This document shows positions 36,928 to 45,753 of a DNA stretch of 64,000 bases, piece by piece. How positions within the stretch are numbered: position 1 is the stretch's first letter; the number at the start of each line of letters is the position of its first letter. A program made the position numbers and the translations under genes. This stretch comes from Comamonas sp. 26 (lineage in GTDB: Bacteria > Pseudomonadota > Gammaproteobacteria > Burkholderiales > Burkholderiaceae_C), in assembly GCF_002754475.1 (NCBI RefSeq), contig NZ_PEFL01000001.1, forward strand, positions 1,488,001-1,552,000. The letters are read 5' to 3'. The notes under the pieces are model-generated. The model was not told the origin of the DNA. It saw only the letters and a list, made by a program, of their open reading frames with translations, and did no database searches.

Positions 36928-36984
36928 AAAAAGATAGCTGCTTGCGCTTAATGAATAAGGCCTAGGGGCTGATTTTGCTTCAAA
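36928..36984. repeat. Degenerate interspersed palindromic element (copy E)
   Basis: AAAAAGATAGCTGCTTGCGC and, after a short centre, AAGGCCTAGGGGCTGATTTT followed by CTTCAAA. It shares the AAAGATAGCTGCT core with copy A and the GCGCTTA segment with copy D. It occupies most of the 148-base gap before lgt. Confidence 0.55.
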
Positions 36985-37054
36985 CTGCTTCTGACGCGCT
37001 ATCTGCCTGAGCGGTTTCGCCGAAAAGTCACCGGCCTGCGGCACAATGCCTGTC

Positions 37055-37888
37055 ATGCTGATGTATCCGCAAATCGATCCCGTTGCCTTGCAAGTTGGCC
37101 CACTGGCCGTGCACTGGTATGGCCTGACTTATCTGATGGCGTTTGGCCTGTTCCTGTTTCTCGGAACAAGACGCCTGCTCCATCCGCCGTTCAAATACAT
37201 GACGGGTGATAGAGCCTGGTCGCGCAGAGATGTAGAGGACATCCTCTTTCTTGGCGTGGTGGGCGTGGTGGTAGGGGGACGTATTGGCTACTGCCTGTTC
37301 TACAAGCCTGGCTACTACCTCTCGCACCCCCTGGAGATTTTTGCGGTCTGGCAAGGCGGCATGGCATTTCACGGCGGGCTTCTGGGTGTAATCGTCTCCA
37401 TGATCTGGTTTGCGCGCTCGCGCAAGCGCAACTGGCTTGAAGTTGCAGATTTTGTAGCACCCTGCGTGCCTACCGGGCTGGCTGCAGGCCGCATTGGCAA
37501 TTTCATCAATGGTGAACTCTGGGGCCGTTTTGCCAGCGCAGACTTGCCTTGGGCCATGGTGTTCCCGCAAAGCGGCTCCACGCTGCCGCGCCATCCTTCG
37601 CAGATTTATCAGTTCTTGATGGAAGGTCTGCTGCTGTTCATCATTCTCTGGTTGTATGCCCGCAAAGAGCACAAGCCCGGTCAGGTAGCCGCCGTCTTCC
37701 TCGTGGGCTATGGCGCCTTCCGCTTTATTGCCGAGTACTTCCGCCAGCCTGATGATTTTCTGGGCATTCTGTCGCTGGGCATGAGCATGGGCCAGTGGCT
37801 GTGCATCCCCATGATTGCGGCCGGTATTTTCATGTGGGCTGTGTGCGGCAAGCGCCCTGCATACGATGTGCAGCGAACTGTTGCCTGA
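37055..37888 (+). CDS. lgt: Prolipoprotein diacylglyceryl transferase
   Basis: Membrane enzyme that adds diacylglycerol to the lipobox cysteine of prelipoproteins, about 277 residues with around seven membrane helices. The signature region [20 protein letters not shown], then [18 protein letters not shown], and the [12 protein letters not shown] motif are present. ATG 37055 is used. ATG 37046 is also in frame but overlaps a -10-like CACAAT (37042-37047). Neither start has a clear Shine-Dalgarno, so the message may be leaderless. SodC in this window is one likely substrate. Confidence 0.95.
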   Translation: MLMYPQIDPVALQVGPLAVHWYGLTYLMAFGLFLFLGTRRLLHPPFKYMTGDRAWSRRDVEDILFLGVVGVVVGGRIGYCLFYKPGYYLSHPLEIFAVWQGGMAFHGGLLGVIVSMIWFARSRKRNWLEVADFVAPCVPTGLAAGRIGNFINGELWGRFASADLPWAMVFPQSGSTLPRHPSQIYQFLMEGLLLFIILWLYARKEHKPGQVAAVFLVGYGAFRFIAEYFRQPDDFLGILSLGMSMGQWLCIPMIAAGIFMWAVCGKRPAYDVQRTVA

Positions 37889-37913
37889 ACAGGCTCTTGC
37901 GCATTTTTCACCC

Positions 37914-37940
37914 AACGCAGACTTCGGTCTGCGTTTTTTA
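37914..37940 (+). terminator. Terminator after lgt
   Basis: A 9-bp stem AACGCAGAC/GTCTGCGTT with a TTCG tetraloop, followed by a T-run, 25 bases after the lgt stop. Confidence 0.93.
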
Positions 37941-38053
37941 TTTCGGCGCTGATTCCTTCAAAAACTCTGCTCATAATGCTGAAAAGCGTTACTGCATCAG
38001 CGGTACTTGCTTCGTCAATGAGAGCAACAAAGCGCAAGGACAAGGAGAGCAAT

Positions 38054-39469
38054 ATGGGTTGGGCAGCAGACTGGATTGAGCAAACCAAACTGTGGGCGCG
38101 CGGTGCCGAAGGCGATAAGGGAGATGCCCTGCACCGCCCGCTGGCGCTGCGGCTGGAGGCCACCTTGCGGCGCGGGCAGGAATCGCTGTCTCCGCGTGAG
38201 CTTCGCCGTTTGCTGCAAGACATGCAGCAGGTGGCTGATGCCTCGCTCAGCGATGTAGAAGGTGGCCGTTACGCCCAGGTGCTGATGGACTGGTATGCCA
38301 AGGCCGAGCTGCCAGCGCGCAAGGACTTTTGGCTGCTGGCCATTGAAAAATTCGGCCCTGATGCCAAAGCCTTGCAGGCTGCCCGCGACCGTTATGACAA
38401 GGCCAGCAGCGATGTCGAGCGCAGCGAAGCCGAAATGGCTTTGCGCCGCGCGCTGATCTCGTCGCGCACGCGGCTGCTGCAGCGCTTTGCTCAGCCGCAA
38501 GGGGGGATGGGCTTTCTCGTCAATATGCGTGCCGATCTGCTGGCCTTGCCCAAGGCCGAGCAGCGTTATGTGGCGCTGGATGCGGAGCTGGAGCATTTGT
38601 TCTCCAGCTGGTTCGATGTGGCGCTGCTGGAGCTCAAAAGTATCAACTGGGACTCGCCCGCATCGCTGCTGGAAAAGCTGATTCAGTACGAAGCTGTGCA
38701 CGATATTCGGAGCTGGGCCGATCTGAAGAACCGGCTCGACAGCGACCGTCGCTGCTACGGCTTTTTCCACCCGCGCATGCCCAACGTGCCGCTGATCTTT
38801 GTGGAAGTCGCGCTGCTGGACAAGATGGCGGGCAGCATGGCACCGCTGCTGGATGAGTCGGCGGCTGCCGCTGATCTCTCCAAAGCCAACACCGCCATTT
38901 TCTATTCCATCAGCAACACGCAGACGGGTCTCAAGGGCGTGAGCTTTGGCGATTCGCTCATCAAGCATGTGGTGGAGACGCTGACGCAGGAATTTCCAAA
39001 GCTCAAGCAATTCGCCACGCTGTCGCCCATTCCGGGTCTGCGCAGCTGGTTGGCCAAGAATGGCGATGCCGTGCTGGCTGAGCTGGACGACAAGCAGAAG
39101 GCAGCGCTGGAAAAGGTCGCTGGCGGAGTGAGCGCTGCGCAATTGCTGGGCGCGCTGGATGATCCGGGGTCGCTGCCTGAGAAGTCGGTGGTGCGTGGGG
39201 CCGTCATGTTTTGCGTAGCCCGCTATCTGGGGCGGGAAACTGCCAAGGGGCGCCCGCTCGATGCCGTGGCACGCTTCCATTTGGGCAACGGTGCACGCGT
39301 GGAGCGTCTGAACTGGGCGGCAGATCTGTCGACCAAAGGCCTCAAGCAATCCATGGGACTGATGGTCAACTATCTCTATGACCTGAAGCGCCTGGACAAG
39401 CACCGCAGCCTGCTGGCGCAGGGCAAGATTCCCGTTTCCTCGGAGATTGAATCGCTGTGCAAGGGATGA
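38054..39469 (+). CDS. Malonyl-CoA decarboxylase
   Basis: 471 residues. Converts malonyl-CoA to acetyl-CoA and CO2. The helical N-terminal domain (about 1-165) is followed by the catalytic domain with RRCYGFFHPRMPNVPLIFVE, NTAIFYSISNTQTGLKGVSF and FATLSPIPGLRSWL (the HxxxxxPxxP-like and S/T residues of the family). AGGAGAG lies just before ATG 38054. It is the first gene of a unit with a Bug receptor and a malonyl-CoA synthetase, equivalent to matA in malonate utilisation. Confidence 0.92.
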   Translation: MGWAADWIEQTKLWARGAEGDKGDALHRPLALRLEATLRRGQESLSPRELRRLLQDMQQVADASLSDVEGGRYAQVLMDWYAKAELPARKDFWLLAIEKFGPDAKALQAARDRYDKASSDVERSEAEMALRRALISSRTRLLQRFAQPQGGMGFLVNMRADLLALPKAEQRYVALDAELEHLFSSWFDVALLELKSINWDSPASLLEKLIQYEAVHDIRSWADLKNRLDSDRRCYGFFHPRMPNVPLIFVEVALLDKMAGSMAPLLDESAAAADLSKANTAIFYSISNTQTGLKGVSFGDSLIKHVVETLTQEFPKLKQFATLSPIPGLRSWLAKNGDAVLAELDDKQKAALEKVAGGVSAAQLLGALDDPGSLPEKSVVRGAVMFCVARYLGRETAKGRPLDAVARFHLGNGARVERLNWAADLSTKGLKQSMGLMVNYLYDLKRLDKHRSLLAQGKIPVSSEIESLCKG

Positions 39470-39571
39470 GTGCATAGCGTTTTGTTGTGCCTGCCTTTGC
39501 CGCCCTGCGTCGCCTAACCACAAGCCCGGCTGCAGCTTTGCTGCCGACCGGGCACGCCAAGGAGACAGAGC

Positions 39572-40588
39572 ATGCAGGACTTTTCGACAAAGAGCTTGGG
39601 TTTGCAGCGCCGTTCGCTGCTTCAAACGGCTGGGGCGCTGTCGGCAGCCAGTGCTGCGGGCTGGGCAGGGCTTGCTCGCGCCGCTGACTGGCCCGCCAGA
39701 CCGGTAAACCTGATCGTGCCGTTTCCGGCTGGCGGCGGAACTGACACTTTTGCCCGTCCGTTTTCGGCCCAATTTGCCAAGATCTCTGGCAAGACGCTGG
39801 TGATTGATAACCGCGGTGGTGCGGGTGGCACGCTGGGTGCCAGCATTGCGGCCAAAGCTGCGGCGGATGGCTACAACTTCTTCATGGGCGGCACCCATCA
39901 TGTGATTGCGCCCTCGGTCTACCCCAAGCTCGAATACGATCTGGAGCGCGATTTCATTCCGCTGGCACTACTGGCCAGCGTGCCGCAGGTGGTGGTGGTC
40001 AACCCCAAGAAGGTGCAGCACACCACTTTGCAGGCGCTGGTGAATGATTTGCGTGCCAACCCCGGCAAATACAACTATGCGTCCGCAGGGCCGGGCTCAT
40101 CCCACCACTTGGCGGGTGAGCTGTTCAAGCTGCAGACCAAGACCCAGATCACCCACATTCCTTACAAGGGCGCAGGGCCGGCGCTACAAGATTTGATAGC
40201 CGGTAATGTGGATATGCTGTTTGACGGCCTGGGCTCATCGGCCCAGCATATCAAGGGCGGGCGTATCAAGGCGCTGATGGTGGCGGGTGCGCAGCGCAAC
40301 CCGGCCTTCCCCGATGTGCCTTGTGCGACCGAGTGCGGTTTGCCTGATTTCACCGTGACCACTTGGTACGGCCTGTGGGCGCCCAAGGCCACGCCAGCGG
40401 CCGTACAGCAGCAGATGCTGGAAGAGGTGCGCAAGATTGGCGCGGCCGACGATATCAAGTCGGCCTGGGCCAAGAACGGCGCTGACTATGGGCAGCTGAG
40501 CCAGTCGCAATTTGCCAGCATGGTGCAAAGCGAGATACAGCGTTGGGCACATGTGGTCAAGGCGGCGGGGGTGAAGATAGATTCTTAA
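39572..40588 (+). CDS. Bug-family receptor, probable malonate-binding
   Basis: 338 residues with a twin-arginine-like leader (LQRRSLLQTAGAL ... LARA). NLIVPFPAGGGTDTFARPFS, DNRGGAGGTLGASIAAKAA, KYNYASAGPGSSHHLAGELF and IPYKGAGPALQDLIAGNVDM follow. AAGGAGAC precedes the ATG. It lies between malonyl-CoA decarboxylase and malonyl-CoA synthetase on the same strand, so malonate or a close analogue is the best guess for its ligand. That is inference from context only. No transporter membrane subunits are linked. Confidence 0.88.
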   Translation: MQDFSTKSLGLQRRSLLQTAGALSAASAAGWAGLARAADWPARPVNLIVPFPAGGGTDTFARPFSAQFAKISGKTLVIDNRGGAGGTLGASIAAKAAADGYNFFMGGTHHVIAPSVYPKLEYDLERDFIPLALLASVPQVVVVNPKKVQHTTLQALVNDLRANPGKYNYASAGPGSSHHLAGELFKLQTKTQITHIPYKGAGPALQDLIAGNVDMLFDGLGSSAQHIKGGRIKALMVAGAQRNPAFPDVPCATECGLPDFTVTTWYGLWAPKATPAAVQQQMLEEVRKIGAADDIKSAWAKNGADYGQLSQSQFASMVQSEIQRWAHVVKAAGVKIDS

Positions 40589-40730
40589 CTCCCGGCGTCC
40601 CCCTTCTCGCCTGGTGGAAGGGGATGACTCCCTCGCTTCCGGGCGGAGTGCCTCAATCCAGGTCCTATGATGGACTTGCACTGTTTTTGCTTTTACTGTT
40701 TTTGAGTCTGACTGAATCACGTTGACCGAC

Positions 40731-42284
40731 ATGCACCAAGCCAATCTTTACAGCGCGCTGCGCGCTGCGTTTCCTGCGGATCTTCAAAAAACGGCGGTAG
40801 AGGCCATTGAGCCAGACGGCCAGAGTCTGTATTACAGCTGGGCCGATCTGGAGCATGGCAGCGCGCGCATGGCCAATTTGCTGGCATCGCTCAATCTGCC
40901 AGAAGGCAGCCGCATTGCGGTGCAGGTGGAAAAATCGGTTGAAGCCATGATGCTTTACCTCGCCACGCTGCGCAGCGGTCATGTGTTTTTGCCGCTGAAC
41001 ACCGCTTATCAAAGTGCCGAGATGGAGTACTTCATCACCAATGCCGAGCCAGCGGTGGTGGTGTGCGCGCCTGGTTGCTTTGGCTGGGTGTCCAAGATTG
41101 CGTTCACTAGCGGCGTGGGCCATGTCTACACGCTGGGCACAGACCGTACGGGCACGCTGCTGGACCGCGCTGCGCACCACAGTGATGAGCATCAGGTGGT
41201 AGCCCGCAAGGTGGATGATCTGGCGGCCATTCTCTACACCAGTGGCACCACCGGGCGTAGCAAGGGTGCCATGCTCAGCCACGGCAATCTGCTCAGCAAT
41301 GCGGCGATGCTCAAGGTGTACTGGGATTGGCAGGCCGATGATGTGCTGATTCATGCCTTGCCCATCTTTCACGTGCACGGCCTGTTTGTGGCCATTCACG
41401 GGGCGCTGCTCAATGGCAGCCCCATGATCTGGTTTGCTAAGTTCGAGCCTGAGGCGGTGATGGCTCGCTTCAAGGATGCGACCGTTTTCATGGGGGTGCC
41501 CACGCTGTATGTGCGCATGCTGGCCGATGCAAGGCTGGACCGCGACATGGCTGCCCACATGCGTCTGTTTATCTCGGGCTCGGCCCCAATGCTGATCGAG
41601 ACCTTCCGTGCCTGGAAGACGCGCACCGGTCACACCATTCTGGAGCGCTATGGTATGAGCGAGACGATCATGCTGACCTCCAACCCCTGCCAGCCCGATG
41701 CCCGCTATGGCAACGAGTCCGAGCGCCGTGGCGGCACCGTGGGATTTCCGCTTCCCGGTGTGGGCGTGCGGGTTCATGGGGATGACGGCAAGCCGCTGGC
41801 GGCGGGCGAGATTGGCAATATTGAAGTGCAGGGTCCGAACGTCTTTGCAGGCTACTGGCGTATGCCAGAGAAAACGGCCGAAGAGTTCACTCGTGACGGC
41901 TGGTTCAAGACCGGCGACGTGGGCATGCAGGATGCTCGGGGCTACTTCAGCATCGTCGGGCGCAGCAAGGACTTGATCATCTCGGGCGGCTACAACGTTT
42001 ACCCGGCTGAGGTGGAAGCCTTTATCAATGACCTGGCTGGGGTAGATGAAAGCGCGCTGGTGGGTGTGCCGCACCCGGACTTTGGCGAGGTGGGCGTAGC
42101 CGTCATCGTGCCGCGCAAGGGCGCGCAGGTGGATGGGCAGAAAATTCTGGAGTCTCTCAAAACCCGGCTCGCCAATTTCAAGGTGCCAAAGCGCTGCTAT
42201 GTGGTGGAAAGCCTGCCGCGCAACACCATGGGCAAGGTGCAAAAAAAGCTGCTGCGCGATCAGTATCAGAAAGAGTTTTCCTGA
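40731..42284 (+). CDS. matB: Malonyl-CoA synthetase (acyl-CoA ligase, MatB-like)
   Basis: 517 residues in the ANL superfamily. ATP-dependent formation of malonyl-CoA from malonate. Motifs: P-loop ILYTSGTTGRSKGAMLSHGN, SGSAPMLIETF, ERYGMSETIMLTSNP, WFKTGDVG, GRSKDLIISGGYNVYPAEVE and the catalytic lysine in LPRNTMGKVQK. Length and the GSAPM/ERYGMSET pattern fit MatB rather than long-chain ligases. ATG 40731 is used; an in-frame TTG at 40722 is possible. With the decarboxylase upstream it forms a malonate to malonyl-CoA to acetyl-CoA path. Confidence 0.88.
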   Translation: MHQANLYSALRAAFPADLQKTAVEAIEPDGQSLYYSWADLEHGSARMANLLASLNLPEGSRIAVQVEKSVEAMMLYLATLRSGHVFLPLNTAYQSAEMEYFITNAEPAVVVCAPGCFGWVSKIAFTSGVGHVYTLGTDRTGTLLDRAAHHSDEHQVVARKVDDLAAILYTSGTTGRSKGAMLSHGNLLSNAAMLKVYWDWQADDVLIHALPIFHVHGLFVAIHGALLNGSPMIWFAKFEPEAVMARFKDATVFMGVPTLYVRMLADARLDRDMAAHMRLFISGSAPMLIETFRAWKTRTGHTILERYGMSETIMLTSNPCQPDARYGNESERRGGTVGFPLPGVGVRVHGDDGKPLAAGEIGNIEVQGPNVFAGYWRMPEKTAEEFTRDGWFKTGDVGMQDARGYFSIVGRSKDLIISGGYNVYPAEVEAFINDLAGVDESALVGVPHPDFGEVGVAVIVPRKGAQVDGQKILESLKTRLANFKVPKRCYVVESLPRNTMGKVQKKLLRDQYQKEFS

Positions 42285-42403
42285 TCGACTTGGGCGTGAG
42301 CGCAGGCAGGGAAAGGCGATTCACTGCCCCGGGTGCGTGTCAAATGTTGGCTTTACGCCTCAGGATTGAATCCTTTGCAGGTGCTTGTCTTTTGACTTGA
42401 CTC

Positions 42404-42463
42404 CTGAAAAGTGAGCTGCTGGCGCCTGTATTTAATCAAAATCAGTGAGCAATCGCTCAAAAA
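42404..42463. repeat. Degenerate interspersed palindromic element (copy F)
   Basis: CTGAAAAGTGAGCTGCTGGC, then GCGCCTG and ATCAAAATCAGTGAGCAATC. It shares the AGCTGCT-GCGC core and A/T-rich flanks with the other copies. It lies in the 243-base gap between convergent matB and the stress-protein gene; nothing else is seen there except the terminator. Confidence 0.4.
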
Positions 42464-42465
42464 AT

Positions 42466-42496
42466 AAAGCAGCTTGTACGCAAGCTGCTTTTGTTT
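42466..42496. terminator. Terminator between matB and the universal stress protein gene
   Basis: An 11-bp stem AAAGCAGCTTG/CAAGCTGCTTT with a TACG loop. T-rich sequence lies on both outer sides, so it can act in both directions. It is 32 bases beyond the stress-protein stop. Confidence 0.88.
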
Positions 42497-42527
42497 TATG
42501 AGCGTTACCTCATTAACCCCGGGGTAC

Positions 42528-42971
42528 TTAACGCAGCACCAGAACGGGCACATGCGAGTGCGTCAGCACATGCTGAGTTTCGCTGCCCAGCAGCAGGCGC
42601 TGCAGGCCCTTGCGGCCGTGCGATGCCATGACGATCAGATCGCAGTCGTGCTTTTTGGCAGCTTCCACAATCGATTCGGCCACCAGATCGGAGTGAGCGA
42701 TTTGGGTGGTGACAGTGACTTTTCGCTCGTGGCCAAAGGCTTTGATGCCGTCCAGCAGTGTCTGAGCTTGCTGCGTCCACTGCTCTTCGATGCGCTTGGC
42801 TTCCTTGATGTCCAGCAGGTCGGTGCCTTCCAGGTAGCTGCGCGGATAGTGCGAGACGACCTTCAGCGCAAGCACGCTGGCGCCACACAAAGCGGCCAGA
42901 TCAAGGCCAGCATGCACGGCCTTGTCCGAGAGTTCAGTGCCGTCGGTTGCAATCAGGATTCGGTTGTACAT
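42528..42971 (-). CDS. Universal stress protein (UspA family)
   Basis: 147 residues. The N-terminal YNRILIATDGTELSDKAVHA and the C-terminal ATP-binding motif IVMASHGRKGLQRLLLGSET-QHVLTHSHVPVLVLR (G-2x-G-9x-G-S/T form) are present, so it probably binds ATP. An AGGAGAG ribosome site precedes ATG 42971. It is divergent from ccoI, with an FNR box in the shared intergenic region. This suggests induction at low oxygen, as for many such proteins. Confidence 0.93.
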   Translation of the reverse strand: MYNRILIATDGTELSDKAVHAGLDLAALCGASVLALKVVSHYPRSYLEGTDLLDIKEAKRIEEQWTQQAQTLLDGIKAFGHERKVTVTTQIAHSDLVAESIVEAAKKHDCDLIVMASHGRKGLQRLLLGSETQHVLTHSHVPVLVLR

Positions 42972-43036
42972 AGTGCTCTCCTTGTTGGTTGATAGCCTTG
43001 TTGAATACAAGCATAAGTAGATTGGGCAGTTAACGG

Positions 43037-43050
43037 TTGATTAATGTCAA
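43037..43050. promoter_or_regulatory. FNR box between uspA-type gene and ccoI
   Basis: TTGAT-TAAT-GTCAA matches the FNR consensus TTGAT-N4-ATCAA at 9 of 10 positions. It lies 66 bases upstream of the stress-protein start and 35 bases upstream of ccoI, so one dimer could activate both directions or activate one and repress the other. Confidence 0.82.
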
Positions 43051-43084
43051 GGTCGTTATCATCTGACGTCGTTACGCTTGAAAC

Positions 43085-45553
43085 ATGTCCCAACACCCGA
43101 ATATCCAGCCCACCACGGCGGAGCAAGCTGTTGCTGACACTGGTTTTCTGAACTCGCCACAGACGCTTACGCATCTGCTGGACGACCCGCAAGAATGGAG
43201 CTCATTTGGCCGCCCCGCCGGCCAAAGCTCCAAGGCTCCAATCTCCGAAAATACAACCGAGTCTCCGGTGTGGGACTCTTTTGTAGTTTTGGAGGGCATG
43301 CACTGTGCTGCGTGCGCGCTAACCATCGAGGAGGCGCTTCGCGCCGTTCCCGGGGTTCAGGCTGCCGAAGTCAGTGCTGCAACGCGCCGAGCCCGTGTCG
43401 AGTGGCGTCCCGCCGATGTGCTTCCATCCCAGTGGATGGAGGCCGTTGCGCGCGCCGGTTACCGCGCCCTGCCTGCACGTGACGCCTTCGCGCGTGAGCT
43501 GCGCCAAGCCGAAACACGCCGCGCGCTGTGGCGCTGGCTGGTGGCCGGCCTGTGCATGATGCAGGTGATGATGTATGCATGGCCTGCGTACACGGCCATC
43601 CCTGGCGATTTGTCGCTGGAAATGGAGACGCTGCTGCGCTGGGCATCGTGGGTGATTTCTTTGCCCGTGGTGCTGTTTTGCTGCGGCCCGTTTTTCAAGA
43701 GCGCGCTCAAAGACATTACCCAGCGCCGCGTGAGCATGGATTTGCCCGTGGCCATTGGCATGCTGATCACCTTCATCATCAGCACCCTGGGCACGTTTGA
43801 CCCGACGGGGCCTTTTGGTCAGGAAGTCTTTTTTGACTCGCTGACCATGTTCGTCTTCTTCCTGCTCACTGGTCGCTGGCTGGAGCTGCGCCTGCGCGAC
43901 CGCACGGCTGGCGCATTGGAAGCGGTAATGAACCGCCTGCCCGATTCGGTGCTGCGCCAGCAGGCCGATTCGGACGAGTTTGAGCGCGTGGCCACACGCC
44001 GCCTGCGCGTGGGCGATGTGGTGCGTGTGCTGACCGGCGAAGCCTTCCCGGCGGACGGCCATATTGTGCGCGGCACCACCCATGCAGATGAAGCGCTGCT
44101 GACCGGTGAATCCACCCCCGTTTTGCGCACTGAGGGCGATGCAATCACCGCTGGTAGCTATAACTTGGATAGCGTGGTGGATGTGCGCGTGGATAGCGTG
44201 GGAGAGGGCACCCGCTTTGCGCAAATCGTCAATTTGATGGAAAGCGCCTCGCTGCAAAAACCCACGCTGGCCCAGCTGGCCGACAAAGTGGCGCGCCCCT
44301 TCCTCATTGTGGTGCTGTTGGCTGCGCTGGCTGCTGCCGTCTGGTGGTGGCCTACCGACCCCGGCAAGGCACTGATGGTGGCAGTGGCCGTGCTCATCGT
44401 GACTTGCCCTTGCGCGCTGTCTCTGGCCACACCCGTGGCCATGCTGACAGCTGCTGGCACCTTGGCGCGCAGCGGCGTGCTAGTGCGTAATCTGCAAGGC
44501 CTTGAAGCGCTGGCTGCGGTGGACACGCTGGTGTTCGACAAAACAGGCACGCTGACCCGGGATGGCATGATACTGCGGGCTTTTACGCCAGCCGCAGGCC
44601 AGAGTACAGATGATGCGCTGACGCTGGCTGCCTTGCTGGCCCGCCAGTCCATGCACCCGGCATCGAAAGCGCTGGCGCAGGCTGCGGTGGTGGCTGAGCT
44701 GCCTGCCAGCGACTGGTTGCTGGATTCTGTGCAGGAAGTAGCCGGCAGCGGACTGGACGCCTGGGTTCAGGCCCGTGATGAAGTGTTGGGCACTGCAGGT
44801 CGCCGCCGTCATCTGCGCCTGGGCTCTGCTGCGCATGTGCAGGTAGCGGAGCTGGCACCTCAAGAGCCGGGCCAGAGCGTGATGCTGGCCGAAGAATTGC
44901 AAGGGCGCTGGGTTGCGCTGGCCGAGTTTCACCTCAGCGAGGATGTACGCCCCGAAGCGGCGCAGGTGATTGCAGAGCTCAAGCAGCAGGGTGTCAGTGT
45001 GCACCTGCTCTCCGGGGATCGATCTGCAGCTGTAAAAGCAGTGGCCGCCAAGCTTGGTATCGAGCAGGCCAAGGGCGACTGCAAGCCACAGGACAAGCTG
45101 GCCGCCATGCAGGCGGAACAGGCCGCAGGCCACAAGGTTGCGATGGTGGGCGATGGTCTGAATGACGGCCCAGTTTTAGCTGGAGCGCATGTCTCTTTTG
45201 CTTTTGGTAGAGCAGTGCCGCTGGCACAATCACGATCAGACTTCGTGGTACTGGGAGACAGCCTGGAGTTAGTGCTGCAAAGCCTGTTGCTGGCCCGACG
45301 GACCTTGTCCGTGGTGCGCCAGAACCTGGGTTGGGCAGCAGCCTATAACGCGATCTCTATTCCTCTGGCCCTGATGGGCTGGATGCCTGCCTGGCTGGCA
45401 GGGCTTGGCATGGCGCTGAGCTCTTTGCTGGTCGTCGCGAACGCAGCCCGTCTTGCACGTGCGTTGCCGCTGCAGGTTGCAAATAGCCACGCGTCTGACC
45501 CCGCGCATCTTGCGCCGGGCACCGTCATGCCACTGACCCAAGGAGGCCGCTGA
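43085..45553 (+). CDS. ccoI: Copper-exporting P1B-type ATPase for cbb3 oxidase assembly
   Basis: 822 residues. Moves copper to the periplasmic side for cbb3 oxidase. The N-terminal metal domain has GMHCAACALTIEEAL (Cys74, Cys77). A membrane domain follows with VTCPCALSLATPVAM (Cys441-Pro-Cys443), the phosphorylation site DKTGT (Asp485) and the hinge MVGDGLNDGPVLAGA. It has about 70 residues before the metal motif, longer than many homologues. It opens the cco cluster and overlaps ccoS by one base (TGATG), which marks it as CcoI rather than a detoxifying CopA. Confidence 0.94.
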   Translation: MSQHPNIQPTTAEQAVADTGFLNSPQTLTHLLDDPQEWSSFGRPAGQSSKAPISENTTESPVWDSFVVLEGMHCAACALTIEEALRAVPGVQAAEVSAATRRARVEWRPADVLPSQWMEAVARAGYRALPARDAFARELRQAETRRALWRWLVAGLCMMQVMMYAWPAYTAIPGDLSLEMETLLRWASWVISLPVVLFCCGPFFKSALKDITQRRVSMDLPVAIGMLITFIISTLGTFDPTGPFGQEVFFDSLTMFVFFLLTGRWLELRLRDRTAGALEAVMNRLPDSVLRQQADSDEFERVATRRLRVGDVVRVLTGEAFPADGHIVRGTTHADEALLTGESTPVLRTEGDAITAGSYNLDSVVDVRVDSVGEGTRFAQIVNLMESASLQKPTLAQLADKVARPFLIVVLLAALAAAVWWWPTDPGKALMVAVAVLIVTCPCALSLATPVAMLTAAGTLARSGVLVRNLQGLEALAAVDTLVFDKTGTLTRDGMILRAFTPAAGQSTDDALTLAALLARQSMHPASKALAQAAVVAELPASDWLLDSVQEVAGSGLDAWVQARDEVLGTAGRRRHLRLGSAAHVQVAELAPQEPGQSVMLAEELQGRWVALAEFHLSEDVRPEAAQVIAELKQQGVSVHLLSGDRSAAVKAVAAKLGIEQAKGDCKPQDKLAAMQAEQAAGHKVAMVGDGLNDGPVLAGAHVSFAFGRAVPLAQSRSDFVVLGDSLELVLQSLLLARRTLSVVRQNLGWAAAYNAISIPLALMGWMPAWLAGLGMALSSLLVVANAARLARALPLQVANSHASDPAHLAPGTVMPLTQGGR

Positions 45554-45690
45554 TGGACATTCTCTATGTATTGATACCGCTTTCGGTCGTGCTGGTGCTA
45601 GCCATCGTGGCCGCTCTGTGGTGGGCGGTTTACCGGGGTCAGTTCGAGAGTGTGGAACAAGAAGGTGAGCGCATTCTTCGCGACGATTGA
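45553..45690 (+). CDS. ccoS: cbb3-type oxidase assembly protein CcoS
   Basis: 45 residues. A single membrane helix (LYVLIPLSVVLVLAIVAALW) is followed by the family pattern WWAVYRGQFESVEQEGERIL and an acidic end. CcoS is needed for insertion of cofactors into cbb3 oxidase. Its ATG overlaps the ccoI stop (TGATG) and AGGAGG lies upstream. Confidence 0.92.
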   Translation: MDILYVLIPLSVVLVLAIVAALWWAVYRGQFESVEQEGERILRDD

Positions 45691-45753
45691 TGTGGCTCAA
45701 CGAGCCAGATGAGAAACCAATGAACACTTTGCAAGAAATCTAAGAGGTGCCCG

